DNA of 64,000 nt from Actinokineospora xionganensis. GTDB lineage: Bacteria > Actinomycetota > Actinomycetes > Mycobacteriales > Pseudonocardiaceae. Below the pieces are notes generated by a model. The model saw only the letters and a program-made list of their open reading frames with translations, had not been told where the DNA came from and made no database searches. Below, piece after piece: positions 37,253 through 46,163 of the stretch (positions are counted from its first letter, which is position 1; each line of letters begins with the position of its first letter). The position numbers and the translations under genes were made by a program. The stretch is taken from assembly GCF_014323725.1 (NCBI RefSeq), contig NZ_JABVED010000017.1, positions 1-64,000 of the forward strand, in the 5' to 3' direction.

Positions 37253-38023
37253 TCAGACGGCTTGGCGGAGGGTGGTGCGGTGGCGGGTGAGGGCGGCGGA
37301 GCGGACGTCGAGGAGGGCGCTGAGCACCGGGGGGTCGAACGAGCGCATCTCGTGCAGGGAGACGTCGGCGATGCGGGCGATGATGTCGGGGCGGATGGTG
37401 ATCGGGCCGTGCGCGCCGACGTAGGGGACCGGGTCGAGGGATTCCTCGGCGCCGGGCGGAACGGAGTGGGCGAGCACGTGCCACGTGCCCTCTGGGACGT
37501 CGTTGAGCGCGTACGGGCCGGGCTGGTCGAGTACCGCGCAGCGGACCGGGGAGCCCTGCAGCATCCGGCTGGGGAACAGGCCGATGAACACGAGACCGGC
37601 CCGCCCGTCACGCGGCGGGGTGACGTGGCCCCTGATCGTCGAGGTGCGGGCCGGTCCGGGAACCGGGACGTCCTCGGGTAATTCGGAGGTCGAGCCACCT
37701 AACTGGCGGTAGGAGATCGGGGACAGGCCGACCGTGGAGCGGAAGCGCGAACTGAACGTCCCGACGCTGTTGTACCCGACCTGGTGGCTGATGTCGGCGA
37801 CGGTGAGCGAGGTCGTCAACAGCAGCCGCTTGGCCTCCTCGAGCCGCATGGCGGACAGGAACCGGCCGGGGGACACCCCGGTGACCTGCTGGAAGACCCT
37901 GGAGAAGTGGAACTTGCTGAACATGGCGGACCTGGCCATGTCATCGATGGTGAGTCGATCGGCGAGGCCACGCCGCATGGTGTCGATAGCCCGTTCGACG
38001 GCTCGCACGACCATCTCGTCCAT
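37253..38023 (-). CDS. AraC-family transcriptional regulator
   Basis: A 256-residue protein. ATG 38023 has AAAGGGA upstream. The DNA-binding domain is N-terminal: two helix-turn-helix units, LTIDDMARSAMFSKFHFSRV and LTVADISHQVGYNSVGTFSS, ending SPISYRQL. The C-terminal ~150 residues form a beta-rich domain (STIRGHVTPPRDGRAGLVFI) that may bind a ligand. It lies 161 nt beyond the end of the two-subunit thiamine-diphosphate operon and in the same direction, so it could be read through from that operon or act on it. Confidence 0.88.
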   Translation of the reverse strand: MDEMVVRAVERAIDTMRRGLADRLTIDDMARSAMFSKFHFSRVFQQVTGVSPGRFLSAMRLEEAKRLLLTTSLTVADISHQVGYNSVGTFSSRFRSTVGLSPISYRQLGGSTSELPEDVPVPGPARTSTIRGHVTPPRDGRAGLVFIGLFPSRMLQGSPVRCAVLDQPGPYALNDVPEGTWHVLAHSVPPGAEESLDPVPYVGAHGPITIRPDIIARIADVSLHEMRSFDPPVLSALLDVRSAALTRHRTTLRQAV

Positions 38024-38184
38024 GGCTGTTCCCTTTCGCTGGAAACGTCTGCGACTGTGTTTATACAGCTCAAAGAAGCATTGTCCAGAGTTGCGCGAAT
38101 CGCTTTCAAGTGTTTCCCGCATCAGTGCGCGTGACGATTTCTCGGAGCCGCACATGAAATATGCACCCGATAATTGTGCGTAAG

Positions 38185-38772
38185 TCACGCCGCTCGGGCG
38201 TCGTCGTCGAGAATCGACAGGTGCGCGTGGAAACGGGTCGCGTGGATCGCCGGGTCGGAATCGGACGGATAGGGCATCGGCGAGTCCGGATGGGTGAGCA
38301 CCGCGCGCACCAGCACCGGCGAGTGGCATTTCGCCAGTCCGCCGCGCAGCAGGGTGGTGAACTTGTCGAGCTGTGTGGTGGTGGAGACGTCGGTGTAGCC
38401 GGACGCCCGCGCCAGGGCCAGGACGTCGGCCCGGTCCGACGGCGGGGGAGAGGTGTGGCCCGAGCCGTAGAGACCGTCGTCGAGCACGATGTGGATCAGC
38501 GGCAGGTCGACGAGGGTGCCCGCGGTGATCAGCCCGACCGGGTTGCGCACCAGGTTGCTGTAGGAGTCGACGATCACGGTGGGGCGCCTGGTCTCCAGCG
38601 CGATGCCGATGCCGAGCGAGCCCGCCAGGCCGGTCGACGCGGTGAGGTAGAAGTGGTTCGGCCGGTCCTCGACGACTTGCGCGATGCGGCAGGTCGAGTC
38701 GGTCGTGAACACCACGGGCTGTGCGGTCGAGGTGGCCGAGATGATCGCCTGGATGGCCGCGGTCTTGTTCAT
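38185..38772 (-). CDS. Thiamine-diphosphate enzyme, beta (TPP-binding) subunit, motif altered
   Basis: A 195-residue protein related to the C-terminal subunit of sulfopyruvate/phosphonopyruvate decarboxylases. It shows the fold's path (VVFTTDSTCRIAQVV, HFYLTASTGLAGSLGIGIAL, LPLIHIVLDDGLYGSGHTSP). The cofactor motif normally written DGDGxxxMN reads DSYSNLVRN here, so the metal-binding Asp is Tyr, and the LDNG that supplies the second ligand is LDDG. Activity may be changed or lost. The start overlaps the alpha gene by ATGA. The partner of a RiPP locus, its role is unknown. Confidence 0.75.
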   Translation of the reverse strand: MNKTAAIQAIISATSTAQPVVFTTDSTCRIAQVVEDRPNHFYLTASTGLAGSLGIGIALETRRPTVIVDSYSNLVRNPVGLITAGTLVDLPLIHIVLDDGLYGSGHTSPPPSDRADVLALARASGYTDVSTTTQLDKFTTLLRGGLAKCHSPVLVRAVLTHPDSPMPYPSDSDPAIHATRFHAHLSILDDDARAA

Positions 38773-39302
38773 CGCGGTAACCCGGAGGTGTCGGAGGCGA
38801 TCAGCAGGGCGGCGGGCCTGCGCTGGTCCTGTACGGACTCCCGGATCAGGTTCACCTGCTCCGCGAGCGGGGTGTCCGGTTCCAACTCGAACGTCTCGAC
38901 GCCCAGCCCGACGAGCAGCGGCACGGTGAGTTTGCGCAGGATCACGCTCTCGCCGGGCAGTGCCGCGCCGGGCTGCTCGTCGGTGGCGACCCGGACGTCC
39001 ACGACGAACAGCATCGGGATCTTGTAGGGCACCACGAGTGAGGCGATCGCGCTCAGCGACAGCCCCAGACCCGCGTTCTCCATGAGCACCACCGGGTTGC
39101 GCCCGGTGAGCGAGGCGCCGACGGCGATGCCGACCGCGTTGTCCTCACGCGCCACGGTCAGCACGCCGACCAGTTCGTCGAGCGTGCGGTGCAATGGCGA
39201 GAGAATGCCGCAGGGCGTCGCGTAAAACGGGCCGAAGTCCGCCGCAATCAGTTCCTTGCTCAATTCATTCGCGACGTCGATCCCTTGGGTGAAAGTTGGC
39301 AT
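38769..39302 (-). CDS. Thiamine-diphosphate enzyme, alpha (PYR) subunit
   Basis: A 177-residue protein with ATG 39302 and GGGAG upstream. It matches the N-terminal PYR domain of sulfopyruvate/phosphonopyruvate decarboxylases: ATPCGILSPLHRTLDELVGV, LTVAREDNAVGIAVGASLTG (the Glu needed to activate the thiazolium is present), NPVVLMENAGLGLSLSAIAS. It needs the beta subunit to form an active site at the interface. The pair is transcribed away from the RiPP precursor across a shared 501-nt region. Reaction unknown; decarboxylation of a 2-oxo acid is the family norm. Confidence 0.78.
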   Translation of the reverse strand: MPTFTQGIDVANELSKELIAADFGPFYATPCGILSPLHRTLDELVGVLTVAREDNAVGIAVGASLTGRNPVVLMENAGLGLSLSAIASLVVPYKIPMLFVVDVRVATDEQPGAALPGESVILRKLTVPLLVGLGVETFELEPDTPLAEQVNLIRESVQDQRRPAALLIASDTSGLPR

Positions 39303-39803
39303 CTTGTCTCCCTGCAGGTGTGCCGTTGACCGAACATGACGGCTGGATGAACTCAAGGCCATCGGATCCGCGATATCGGCGGAACCGCGAAACCGTCGAT
39401 TCGAAAGCGATCGGCCCGGTATGCGCGCGATCGTTCGGGCCGCACCCGGACCGGCCGGAGAAGTGGGCCATGACCTGTGGATTTGGCCGCAACGATGATC
39501 GACCGGGGGTACCCGGTCCCCGCGTGTCGGGACGGTTCCGATAGCGTGACCGGACATCTTCACTCCCTCCGTCGCCGTTAGGGTTGCCTTATCCGGTGAT
39601 CGCGGCCAGCACGCCCAGAACACTTGCAGAATGGGCGCGCGCCCGACAGTGATGCCACCACGACGGCCGCCGTGAAAACAGGTCCACCCAGGGTATGAAA
39701 AAGACATGGACCGCCGGTGACACTGACACTGGCCGGGTAAGACCGCTGACTCCCAGAATTGGCATCCCCACCGATTCACCGCGACAACCTGGGAGAGTCC
39801 CCG
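39303..39803. promoter_or_regulatory. Divergent control region of the RiPP locus
   Basis: This 501-nt spacer should hold promoters for the leftward thiamine-diphosphate genes and the rightward precursor operon. A 7-bp stem with a 4-nt loop lies at 39501-39518. GGGAGAG before 39804 is the precursor's ribosome site. No convincing extra ORF was found; a second precursor is not evident. Confidence 0.5.
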
Positions 39804-39992
39804 ATGGTCAAGTCCGACGTGGAAAACATGATCACCCGCTTAGCCACCCTCGGCGTCGAAGCCGCTCCCGCGGAGCGTTCCGCCGAGCTCAGGATCGACC
39901 GGTTCACCCAGTGGGTGGATGACCAGAGCCCGGTGGCCAAGGCGTGCGTGGGTGGCTTCACCTCCGTCTTCCCGGCTGAGCAGCTGGTCTGA
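39804..39992 (+). CDS. RiPP (TOMM) precursor peptide
   Basis: A 62-residue peptide, ATG 39804 with GGGAGAG upstream. The first ~40 residues are leader-like (VKSDVENMITRLATLGVEAA then ELRIDRFTQW). The tail reads ACVGGFTSVFPAEQLV and holds one Cys, one Thr and one Ser, far fewer than classic azole peptides. Its stop overlaps the cyclodehydratase start (TGATG), so the two are coupled. Identification rests on size, position and coupling; the core boundary and the modified residues are not known. Confidence 0.7.
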   Translation: MVKSDVENMITRLATLGVEAAPAERSAELRIDRFTQWVDDQSPVAKACVGGFTSVFPAEQLV

Positions 39993-42253
39993 TGGCCGCC
40001 GACGGCGCGAAGGGGCCGCTGGTCGCGTTCAGGCGGCACCTTCGTGCCGAGATCGCCGCCGGCGAAGGCGTGTACCTGTTCTCCGAAGACGGTGTCACCG
40101 TCCTCAAGGGGTCCGCCATCGAGTCGGTTGTGTCCCTTGTGGACGGAACGAGGGACCTGTCGGGGGTCCTCGGCGGCCTGCCCGACGACGTCAGCCGCGA
40201 ACAGGCGGGCGGGGTGCTCGCCTCGCTGACCCGGGCGGGCCTGGTGACGTTCCGGCCCGTGCGCGAAGGCGCGGACCCGAGCACCCTGGCCTACTGGGAC
40301 GCGGGCGGCCTCGACGCCTCCACCGCGTTCGCCGCCACCACGACCGCCACCGTCGGCCTGCACGTCGTCGGCGGTCTCGACGCGGACGCGGCCACGACCG
40401 CCTTGCGCGCGGCGGGTCTCTCCGTCACTGACGACGCCGACCGGGCCACGGTCGGCGTCGTGCTCTGTGACGACTATCTGAACCCGGCGCTGGCCGACCT
40501 CGACGCCGCGCACCGGGCGTCCGGCGTGCCGTGGCTGCTCGCCAAACCGGGCGGCACGAGGACCTGGCTGGGTCCGGTGTTCGAGCCCGCCAAGGCCGGG
40601 TGCTGGCACTGCCTGGCGCGCCGGTTGTGGGGCCACCGCAACGCCGAGCGCTGCCTGCAGGGCTCACTCGGCCGCCAGGGACCCGCGTCGAGCCCGGCCG
40701 CGGCCACGCCCGCGTCCAGCGCGATGGCCCTGCACCTGGTCGCCGCGGAGGCCCTGAAGTGGGTCGCCGGTCTGCGGTACCCGGGCCAGCGCAAGGTCTG
40801 GACGCTCGACACCCTCGACCTGCGCGGCGCCCACCACGATATCCCGGTCTACCCGCAGTGCCGCGCTTGCGGCGACCCGGCCGTGGTGCGTGAGCGCTCA
40901 CACCGGCCGGTTCGGCTCACCCCGCGGCGCAAGGTGGCGGGTACGGGCGGCGGACACCGTTCCCTGACGCCGGAGCAGGTCCGCGACCGCTACTGCCACC
41001 TGATCAGCCCGGTCACGGGCATCGTCAAGGAGATCAAGCGCGACACGCGCGGCCCCGCGTTCTTCAACTCCTACCGCTCCGGCGCCAACGCCGCCGCGCG
41101 CACGCGCGACGTGGGCACGCTGCGCGCGATGCTGCGCATGGCGAACGGCGGCAAGGGCGTCACCCCGGTGCACGCCGAGGTGAGCGCCCTTTGCGAGGCC
41201 ATCGAGCGCTACTCCGGGACCTTCCACGGCGACGAGGAGCGGGTGACCGGCAGCTTCCGATCCCTTGGCGCGGGGGCGATCCACCCGAACACCTGCCTGC
41301 TCTACGACGAGCGCCAGTTCGCCGACCGCGCCGCGTGGAACCGCACGCACGCGCCGTTCCAGCATGTCGCCGAGCCGTTCGACCCGGACGCCGTGCTCGA
41401 CTGGACGCCGGTCTGGTCGATGACCGAGGAGCGCCACCGGCTGATGCCGACCGCGATGCTCTACTACGGCGCCCCCGGGAACGGCTACATGACCGCCGAC
41501 TCGAACGGCAGCGCCGCAGGCAGCAGCCTGGAAGACGCTGTCCTGCAAGGACTTCTCGAAGTGGTCGAACGCGACGCGGTGGCCCTGTGGTGGTACAACC
41601 GCACCCGGCAGCCCGGCGTCGACCTCGCCGCGTTCGACGACGAGTGGACCGCCGAGGCCCGGCGGGTGCACGCCCGGCTGGGCCGCGCCGTCTGGGCGCT
41701 GGACCTGACCACCGACCTCGGCGTCCCGGTCATGGTCGCGCTGTCGCGTCGCGTCGGCGGCGGCCCGGAGGACATCATGATGGGCTTCGGCGCCCACCTC
41801 GACCCGTGCGTCGCACTGCGCCGCGCGGTGACCGAGCTCAACCAGATGATGCCCGCCGTGGTCGACGCCCGGCCCGGCGAGTACGACTGCGACGACCCCG
41901 ATGCCGTGCGCTGGTGGCGGACCGCGACCGTGGCCAACCAGCCCTATCTGACCCGTGATCCCGCGGTGCGACCCCGCGTGCCGGGGGACTACGGGTACAC
42001 CCCGTCGGAGGACCTGCTCGTCGACGTCACGACAGTGCGGGCCCGGGTGGAGCACGCCGGGCACTCGGTGCTCGTGCTCGACCAGACCCGGCCGGACATC
42101 GGACTCCCGGTGGTCAAGGTGATCGTCCCGGGGTTGCGCCACTTCTGGTCCCGGTTCGCACCGGGCCGGCTCTTCGACGTACCCGTCCGACTGGGCAGGG
42201 TCGCCGCGCCCACGCGGTACGAGGACCTCAACCCCCTGCCCATGTTCCTTTGA
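39992..42253 (+). CDS. Fused TOMM cyclodehydratase (ThiF/Ocin-like plus YcaO)
   Basis: A 753-residue protein. Residues 1-90 resemble a leader-binding RiPP recognition-type winged helix. A ThiF/E1-like part runs to about 330 and has a zinc site (CWHC and CRAC). The YcaO ATPase follows: EVSALCEAIERYSG, SNGSAAGSSLEDAVLQGLLE and VVERDAVALWWYN carry the ATP and magnesium residues, and it ends LNPLPMFL, the proline-rich C-terminus needed by azoline-forming YcaO proteins. The enzyme should activate peptide amide bonds with ATP and cyclise Cys/Ser/Thr to azolines. SagB follows 9 nt later. Confidence 0.93.
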   Translation: MAADGAKGPLVAFRRHLRAEIAAGEGVYLFSEDGVTVLKGSAIESVVSLVDGTRDLSGVLGGLPDDVSREQAGGVLASLTRAGLVTFRPVREGADPSTLAYWDAGGLDASTAFAATTTATVGLHVVGGLDADAATTALRAAGLSVTDDADRATVGVVLCDDYLNPALADLDAAHRASGVPWLLAKPGGTRTWLGPVFEPAKAGCWHCLARRLWGHRNAERCLQGSLGRQGPASSPAAATPASSAMALHLVAAEALKWVAGLRYPGQRKVWTLDTLDLRGAHHDIPVYPQCRACGDPAVVRERSHRPVRLTPRRKVAGTGGGHRSLTPEQVRDRYCHLISPVTGIVKEIKRDTRGPAFFNSYRSGANAAARTRDVGTLRAMLRMANGGKGVTPVHAEVSALCEAIERYSGTFHGDEERVTGSFRSLGAGAIHPNTCLLYDERQFADRAAWNRTHAPFQHVAEPFDPDAVLDWTPVWSMTEERHRLMPTAMLYYGAPGNGYMTADSNGSAAGSSLEDAVLQGLLEVVERDAVALWWYNRTRQPGVDLAAFDDEWTAEARRVHARLGRAVWALDLTTDLGVPVMVALSRRVGGGPEDIMMGFGAHLDPCVALRRAVTELNQMMPAVVDARPGEYDCDDPDAVRWWRTATVANQPYLTRDPAVRPRVPGDYGYTPSEDLLVDVTTVRARVEHAGHSVLVLDQTRPDIGLPVVKVIVPGLRHFWSRFAPGRLFDVPVRLGRVAAPTRYEDLNPLPMFL

Positions 42254-42262
42254 GAATCGAGT

Positions 42263-43765
42263 GTGATCGTGCCCATCGAGCCCGGCCGCCGTTCCGATCC
42301 CCGGATACGGCTGTGGTCGCTGCGAGAAGACGTTCTCGTCGAAGGCGAACCACAAGACGATCGACTGGTCGTGGTCACCCGCTGGGGTGAGACCAAGATC
42401 GAGAACGCCGGTGAGATGGTGTGGGAGTCGCTGCGCAGGATGAGCCTGGGCCCGGTGTCGCTGGACAACGTGCTCGGCCCGCGCGGCGGCTCCCCGGACG
42501 AGGTGGCCCGGCTGGAGTCGGTCCTGCTGCGGCTCTCCGGGTCCGTCGTGCACTCACTGGGCACGAGAACCGGGGAGGGGCCGATGCTCTCGGCCGTCCC
42601 GATCTCCCGGTCGGCCCGGTTCACCTTCGCCGACGTCGACCCGGCCAGGCCCGTCCGGCTGTCCCGGTTCGCGGCGCTGCGCACGGTCGACGGCGATCTC
42701 GTCGTCGAGTCACCGCTCGCGGAGTACCGGGTGGTGCTGCACCGGCGGATCGCCTCCCGGGTCGTGGTCGCCCTCAGCGCGGCCACGTCGGTCGAGGCGC
42801 TGACCAGGGCGCTGGAGTTCGAGCCCGCGCTGGTCGGCGACATCGTCGCGTTCATGGCGGCCGCCGGGATCGTGCTGCTCGGCGACTGGGCCGACGGCGC
42901 GACCGCCCGGGTGCCGCGCTTCGTCGAGGACACCGACCCGAACCTGGTCAGCTGGTCGCACCACGACCTGCTGTTCCACTCGCGCACCCGGCTCGGCCGC
43001 TACGGCGGGCTGTCCGGGGTGGTGTTCCCCACCGCGCAGTCGGTGCCGCCGCCTCCCCTGGTCAAGCAGCCGACCGGTGGGGAGCGGTACCCGCTGTTCC
43101 AGCCCGATCTGTCCGCGCTGGCGACCGCCGACCCGTCGATGACCGAGGTCATCGAGAACACCCGCCTCTGCCAGGAGCTCGCCGACCGGCCGGTGACCGC
43201 CGAACAGGTCGGTGAGCTGCTCTTCCGGGCCGCGCGGGTGCGGTCGGTCTCGCCCGCGTCGGCGGGCGGCGAGGTCACCTACGAGATCTCCGACCGCCCG
43301 TACCTGAGCGTGCACGGCCTTTATGAGCTGGAGATCTACCTGCTCCTGCACAACTGCACGGGACTGCCGCGGGGGATCTTCCACTTCGACCCGCAGGAGC
43401 ACTGCCTGACACTCGTCAACGACGACGCGGGCGAACTCGACGAGGTCCTCGACTACGCGATGATCGGCAGTGCGACGTCGCAGTGGCCGCCCGCGATGAT
43501 CACGGTGACCGCGCGCGCCGAGCGGTCGTCGTGGATGTACGGCGGGATCGCGTACTCGCTGACACTCACGCACGTGGGTGCGCTGCAGCAGACGTTGTGT
43601 CTCGCCGCGACCGCGATGGGGCTCGCCGCGTGTGTGCCCGCCATCGACCCCGGCGACGTCGTGGACAGCGCGCTGCGGCTGGAGTGGCCCGCCGAGATCG
43701 GAGTAGGAGAGTTCGTGTTCGGTTACCGCCGGGGACACTGGAACACAGACAGTGTCCCTCTATAA
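42263..43765 (+). CDS. SagB-type FMN dehydrogenase
   Basis: A 500-residue protein from GTG 42263. The first ~220 residues are a winged-helix-like extension. The nitroreductase-like FMN domain follows (TEVIENTRLCQELADRPVTA, LLFRAARVRSVSPASAGG, HVGALQQTLCLAATAMGLAA, GVGEFVFGYRRG). It should oxidise azolines made by the YcaO enzyme to azoles. The gene ends 73 nt before a kinase gene with its own ribosome site. Together with precursor and cyclodehydratase it makes a minimal azole-forming set; no dedicated protease or ABC exporter is present nearby. Confidence 0.92.
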   Translation: MIVPIEPGRRSDPRIRLWSLREDVLVEGEPQDDRLVVVTRWGETKIENAGEMVWESLRRMSLGPVSLDNVLGPRGGSPDEVARLESVLLRLSGSVVHSLGTRTGEGPMLSAVPISRSARFTFADVDPARPVRLSRFAALRTVDGDLVVESPLAEYRVVLHRRIASRVVVALSAATSVEALTRALEFEPALVGDIVAFMAAAGIVLLGDWADGATARVPRFVEDTDPNLVSWSHHDLLFHSRTRLGRYGGLSGVVFPTAQSVPPPPLVKQPTGGERYPLFQPDLSALATADPSMTEVIENTRLCQELADRPVTAEQVGELLFRAARVRSVSPASAGGEVTYEISDRPYLSVHGLYELEIYLLLHNCTGLPRGIFHFDPQEHCLTLVNDDAGELDEVLDYAMIGSATSQWPPAMITVTARAERSSWMYGGIAYSLTLTHVGALQQTLCLAATAMGLAACVPAIDPGDVVDSALRLEWPAEIGVGEFVFGYRRGHWNTDSVPL

Positions 43766-43838
43766 TCGGACGGTAGTACTGCTACCGGAATCAAGCTCGG
43801 GTGGGGGCGCGGGTAAACCAGCTCAACGAGGGGGACAC

Positions 43839-46163
43839 ATGCACCCGGTCACCGTTCACGCAGAGTTACCCGGCGGCCACGACGGCCTCGTGGGGCCGGT
43901 CGCGCCGAAAGGGGACTCGTACCGCGTCCCGTTGATCGCGCCGTTCCTCGCTCGTGCCATCACCGTCGTGGTGTTCCTCACCCTCGGGATGTTCGCCTTC
44001 CTGCAGATCGCCACCTCGGGCGTCAGCGTCGGCACGACGGTCCGGGCCGCCGGATACCTGCTGGTCATGCTCACGCTGCAGCTGTTCTATTTCAGCCGTG
44101 TCGGCGCGGCGGCCCGCTCGCCGATGGGCTACGCCGCCCTCGGGGTCCAGGCCTATGTCTCCTTCGTGCCGCTGTCCGAGTTCGGTGACCCCTGGCTGCC
44201 GATGCCGCTGTTTCTCGCCGCCACCACGTTGCTGGTGTTACCGCGGGTGATCGCGTGGGCCGCCGTCACCGCGATCCTCGCGATCGTCGTCGGCAAGCAG
44301 TGGGTCCTCACCGGATCCCTGCTCGACGTCTCCTACCTCACCGTCGGCTTCATCGGCGTGACCCTTTACCTCTACGGGCTGACCAGGCTCGGCGGTCTGA
44401 TCACCGCCCTGCATGAGGCCCGCAGCGAACTCGGCAAGGTGGCCGTGGCCCGGGAACGGACCCGCTTCGCCCGCGACCTGCACGACCTGCTGGGACTGAG
44501 CCTGGCCGCGATCGGCCCGAAGGGCTCCATCGCGCGCCGCGCGCTGGCAGGAGACCCGGACCGGGCGCGTAAGGAACTCGGCGAGATCCTGGCCGTGTCG
44601 CGGCACGCCCTCGCCGACGTCCGGCTGATCGCCAGCGGATACCGGGAGATGTCGCTGCACGAGGAGTCCCGCACGGTCGAGTCGCTGCTCGCGGCCTCCA
44701 ACGTCGACGTGCGGATGGAGCTCAACCACGGCGAGCTGCCGGTCCACATCCGGTCGCTGATCGTCGCGGTCCTGCGCGCGGGCGTGGCGAACGTGCTCGA
44801 CCACACCGGGGTGGCGCGGTGCGAGATCGCCCTGCGGCAGGCGGGCCGGACGGTGACGCTGGACATCATCGATGACGGCATGACCGGGATGTGCCCGCTC
44901 ACCCCGGACGCCGACCTCGGCCTGGAGAACCTGGTCGAGCGGGTGACCGCGCTCGGCGGCGAACTCGTCGTCGGACCGGATCCGGACGGCCGGTTCGGCC
45001 TGCACCTGACCATTCCGGTCTCCCGCGAGCACGCGGACGCCAAGTCCGAACCAGACGAGGTCGAGCAGATCCCCCGGTTCGCCTCGCTGTTCGCCACCGG
45101 GCTGATGAACGTCGTGTTCGTCGGGATGGCCATCGCGGCGCTGCTGCACCTGACCTACCTGACGCGCGACGCCGTGGTGCTCACCGTCAGCGGACTCTGC
45201 ATGGCGGGACTGGCGGCACTGCAGCTGTTCTACGTCAGCAAACCGGGCACCCGGTTCACCTCGCCGACCAAATACCTGGTGATCGCCGCCCAGGCCGCGA
45301 TGGTGTACGTGCCCGCCCTGTTGTTCCCCCACGCCTGGATCAGCATCCCCGGGATGCTCGCGGGCACCGTCCTGCTGGTGCTGCGTCCGGTCGCGGGCTG
45401 GATCGGGTTCGGCGCGGTCGTGCTCAGCGTTCCGTTCGCGCAGGCGGACTTCCACGCCGACGCGCTCAGCATCTTCTACAACGTCGGCGCCACCGTGACC
45501 ACCGGCCTGGTCACCTGCGGCCTGACCTGGATGGCCCGGTCGGTGTGGGAGTTGCGCGCCGCGCGGCGCGCGCTGGCCGAGGCGGCTGTCGCCGAGGAGC
45601 GGATGCGCTTCGCCCGCGACCTGCACGACCTGCTCGGCCTGAGTCTGTCCGCGATCACCCTCAAGACCGAGCTGACGCAGCGGCTGATGAAGGCCGACCC
45701 GGCCCGGGCGGCCACCGAGCTGATGGAGATCGTGGAGATCTCCCGCCTCGCCCTCACCGACGTCCGCCTAGTCGCCAGCGGCTACCGGGACCTCTCGCTC
45801 AACGAGGAGTCACGGTCGGCGGAGTCGGTGCTGGCCGCGGCCGACGTCGACGTGAGGATGGACCTGCACTACGGGGAACTGCCGGTTGAGGTGCGCACCG
45901 TCCTGGCGACGGTGCTGCGCGAGGGAGTGACGAACGTGTTGCGGCACAGCCGGGGCGCGCGGTGCGAGATCACCGTGCGCCAGCACGACAACATGGTGGA
46001 ACTCGAGATCGTCAACGACGGCGTCGGGGTCGGCGACACCGGACCCGGCAGTGGCAGTGGCATCCGCAACCTGTCCGACCGGGTCGCGACGGTGGGCGGC
46101 AGGCTCACCGCGGGCCTGGACTCCGACGGATCGTTCCGGCTCCGTGCCCTGGTTCCCGCTTAG
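43839..46163 (+). CDS. Membrane histidine kinase with two tandem kinase modules (first)
   Basis: A 774-residue protein; ATG 43839 has GAGGGGG upstream. It is a fused duplicate: five or six membrane helices, a HisKA_3 segment with H215 (ARDLHDLLGLSL), an ATPase domain, then a second membrane block, HisKA_3 with H596 and a second ATPase domain. The second ATPase has a good N-box (REGVTNVLRHS) and G-box (GSGSGIRNLSDRV). The first has RAGVANVLDHT and DLGLENLVERV, losing the N-box Glu and the Gly-rich turn. A NarL regulator lies convergently at 48449. DesK-type sensing is likely, signal unknown. Confidence 0.9.
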   Translation: MHPVTVHAELPGGHDGLVGPVAPKGDSYRVPLIAPFLARAITVVVFLTLGMFAFLQIATSGVSVGTTVRAAGYLLVMLTLQLFYFSRVGAAARSPMGYAALGVQAYVSFVPLSEFGDPWLPMPLFLAATTLLVLPRVIAWAAVTAILAIVVGKQWVLTGSLLDVSYLTVGFIGVTLYLYGLTRLGGLITALHEARSELGKVAVARERTRFARDLHDLLGLSLAAIGPKGSIARRALAGDPDRARKELGEILAVSRHALADVRLIASGYREMSLHEESRTVESLLAASNVDVRMELNHGELPVHIRSLIVAVLRAGVANVLDHTGVARCEIALRQAGRTVTLDIIDDGMTGMCPLTPDADLGLENLVERVTALGGELVVGPDPDGRFGLHLTIPVSREHADAKSEPDEVEQIPRFASLFATGLMNVVFVGMAIAALLHLTYLTRDAVVLTVSGLCMAGLAALQLFYVSKPGTRFTSPTKYLVIAAQAAMVYVPALLFPHAWISIPGMLAGTVLLVLRPVAGWIGFGAVVLSVPFAQADFHADALSIFYNVGATVTTGLVTCGLTWMARSVWELRAARRALAEAAVAEERMRFARDLHDLLGLSLSAITLKTELTQRLMKADPARAATELMEIVEISRLALTDVRLVASGYRDLSLNEESRSAESVLAAADVDVRMDLHYGELPVEVRTVLATVLREGVTNVLRHSRGARCEITVRQHDNMVELEIVNDGVGVGDTGPGSGSGIRNLSDRVATVGGRLTAGLDSDGSFRLRALVPA

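Noticed and set aside
39296-39544. Possible second small peptide gene upstream of the RiPP precursor
   Set aside because: No ribosome site, poor codon bias and overlap with the start of the ThDP alpha gene; no leader-like sequence.
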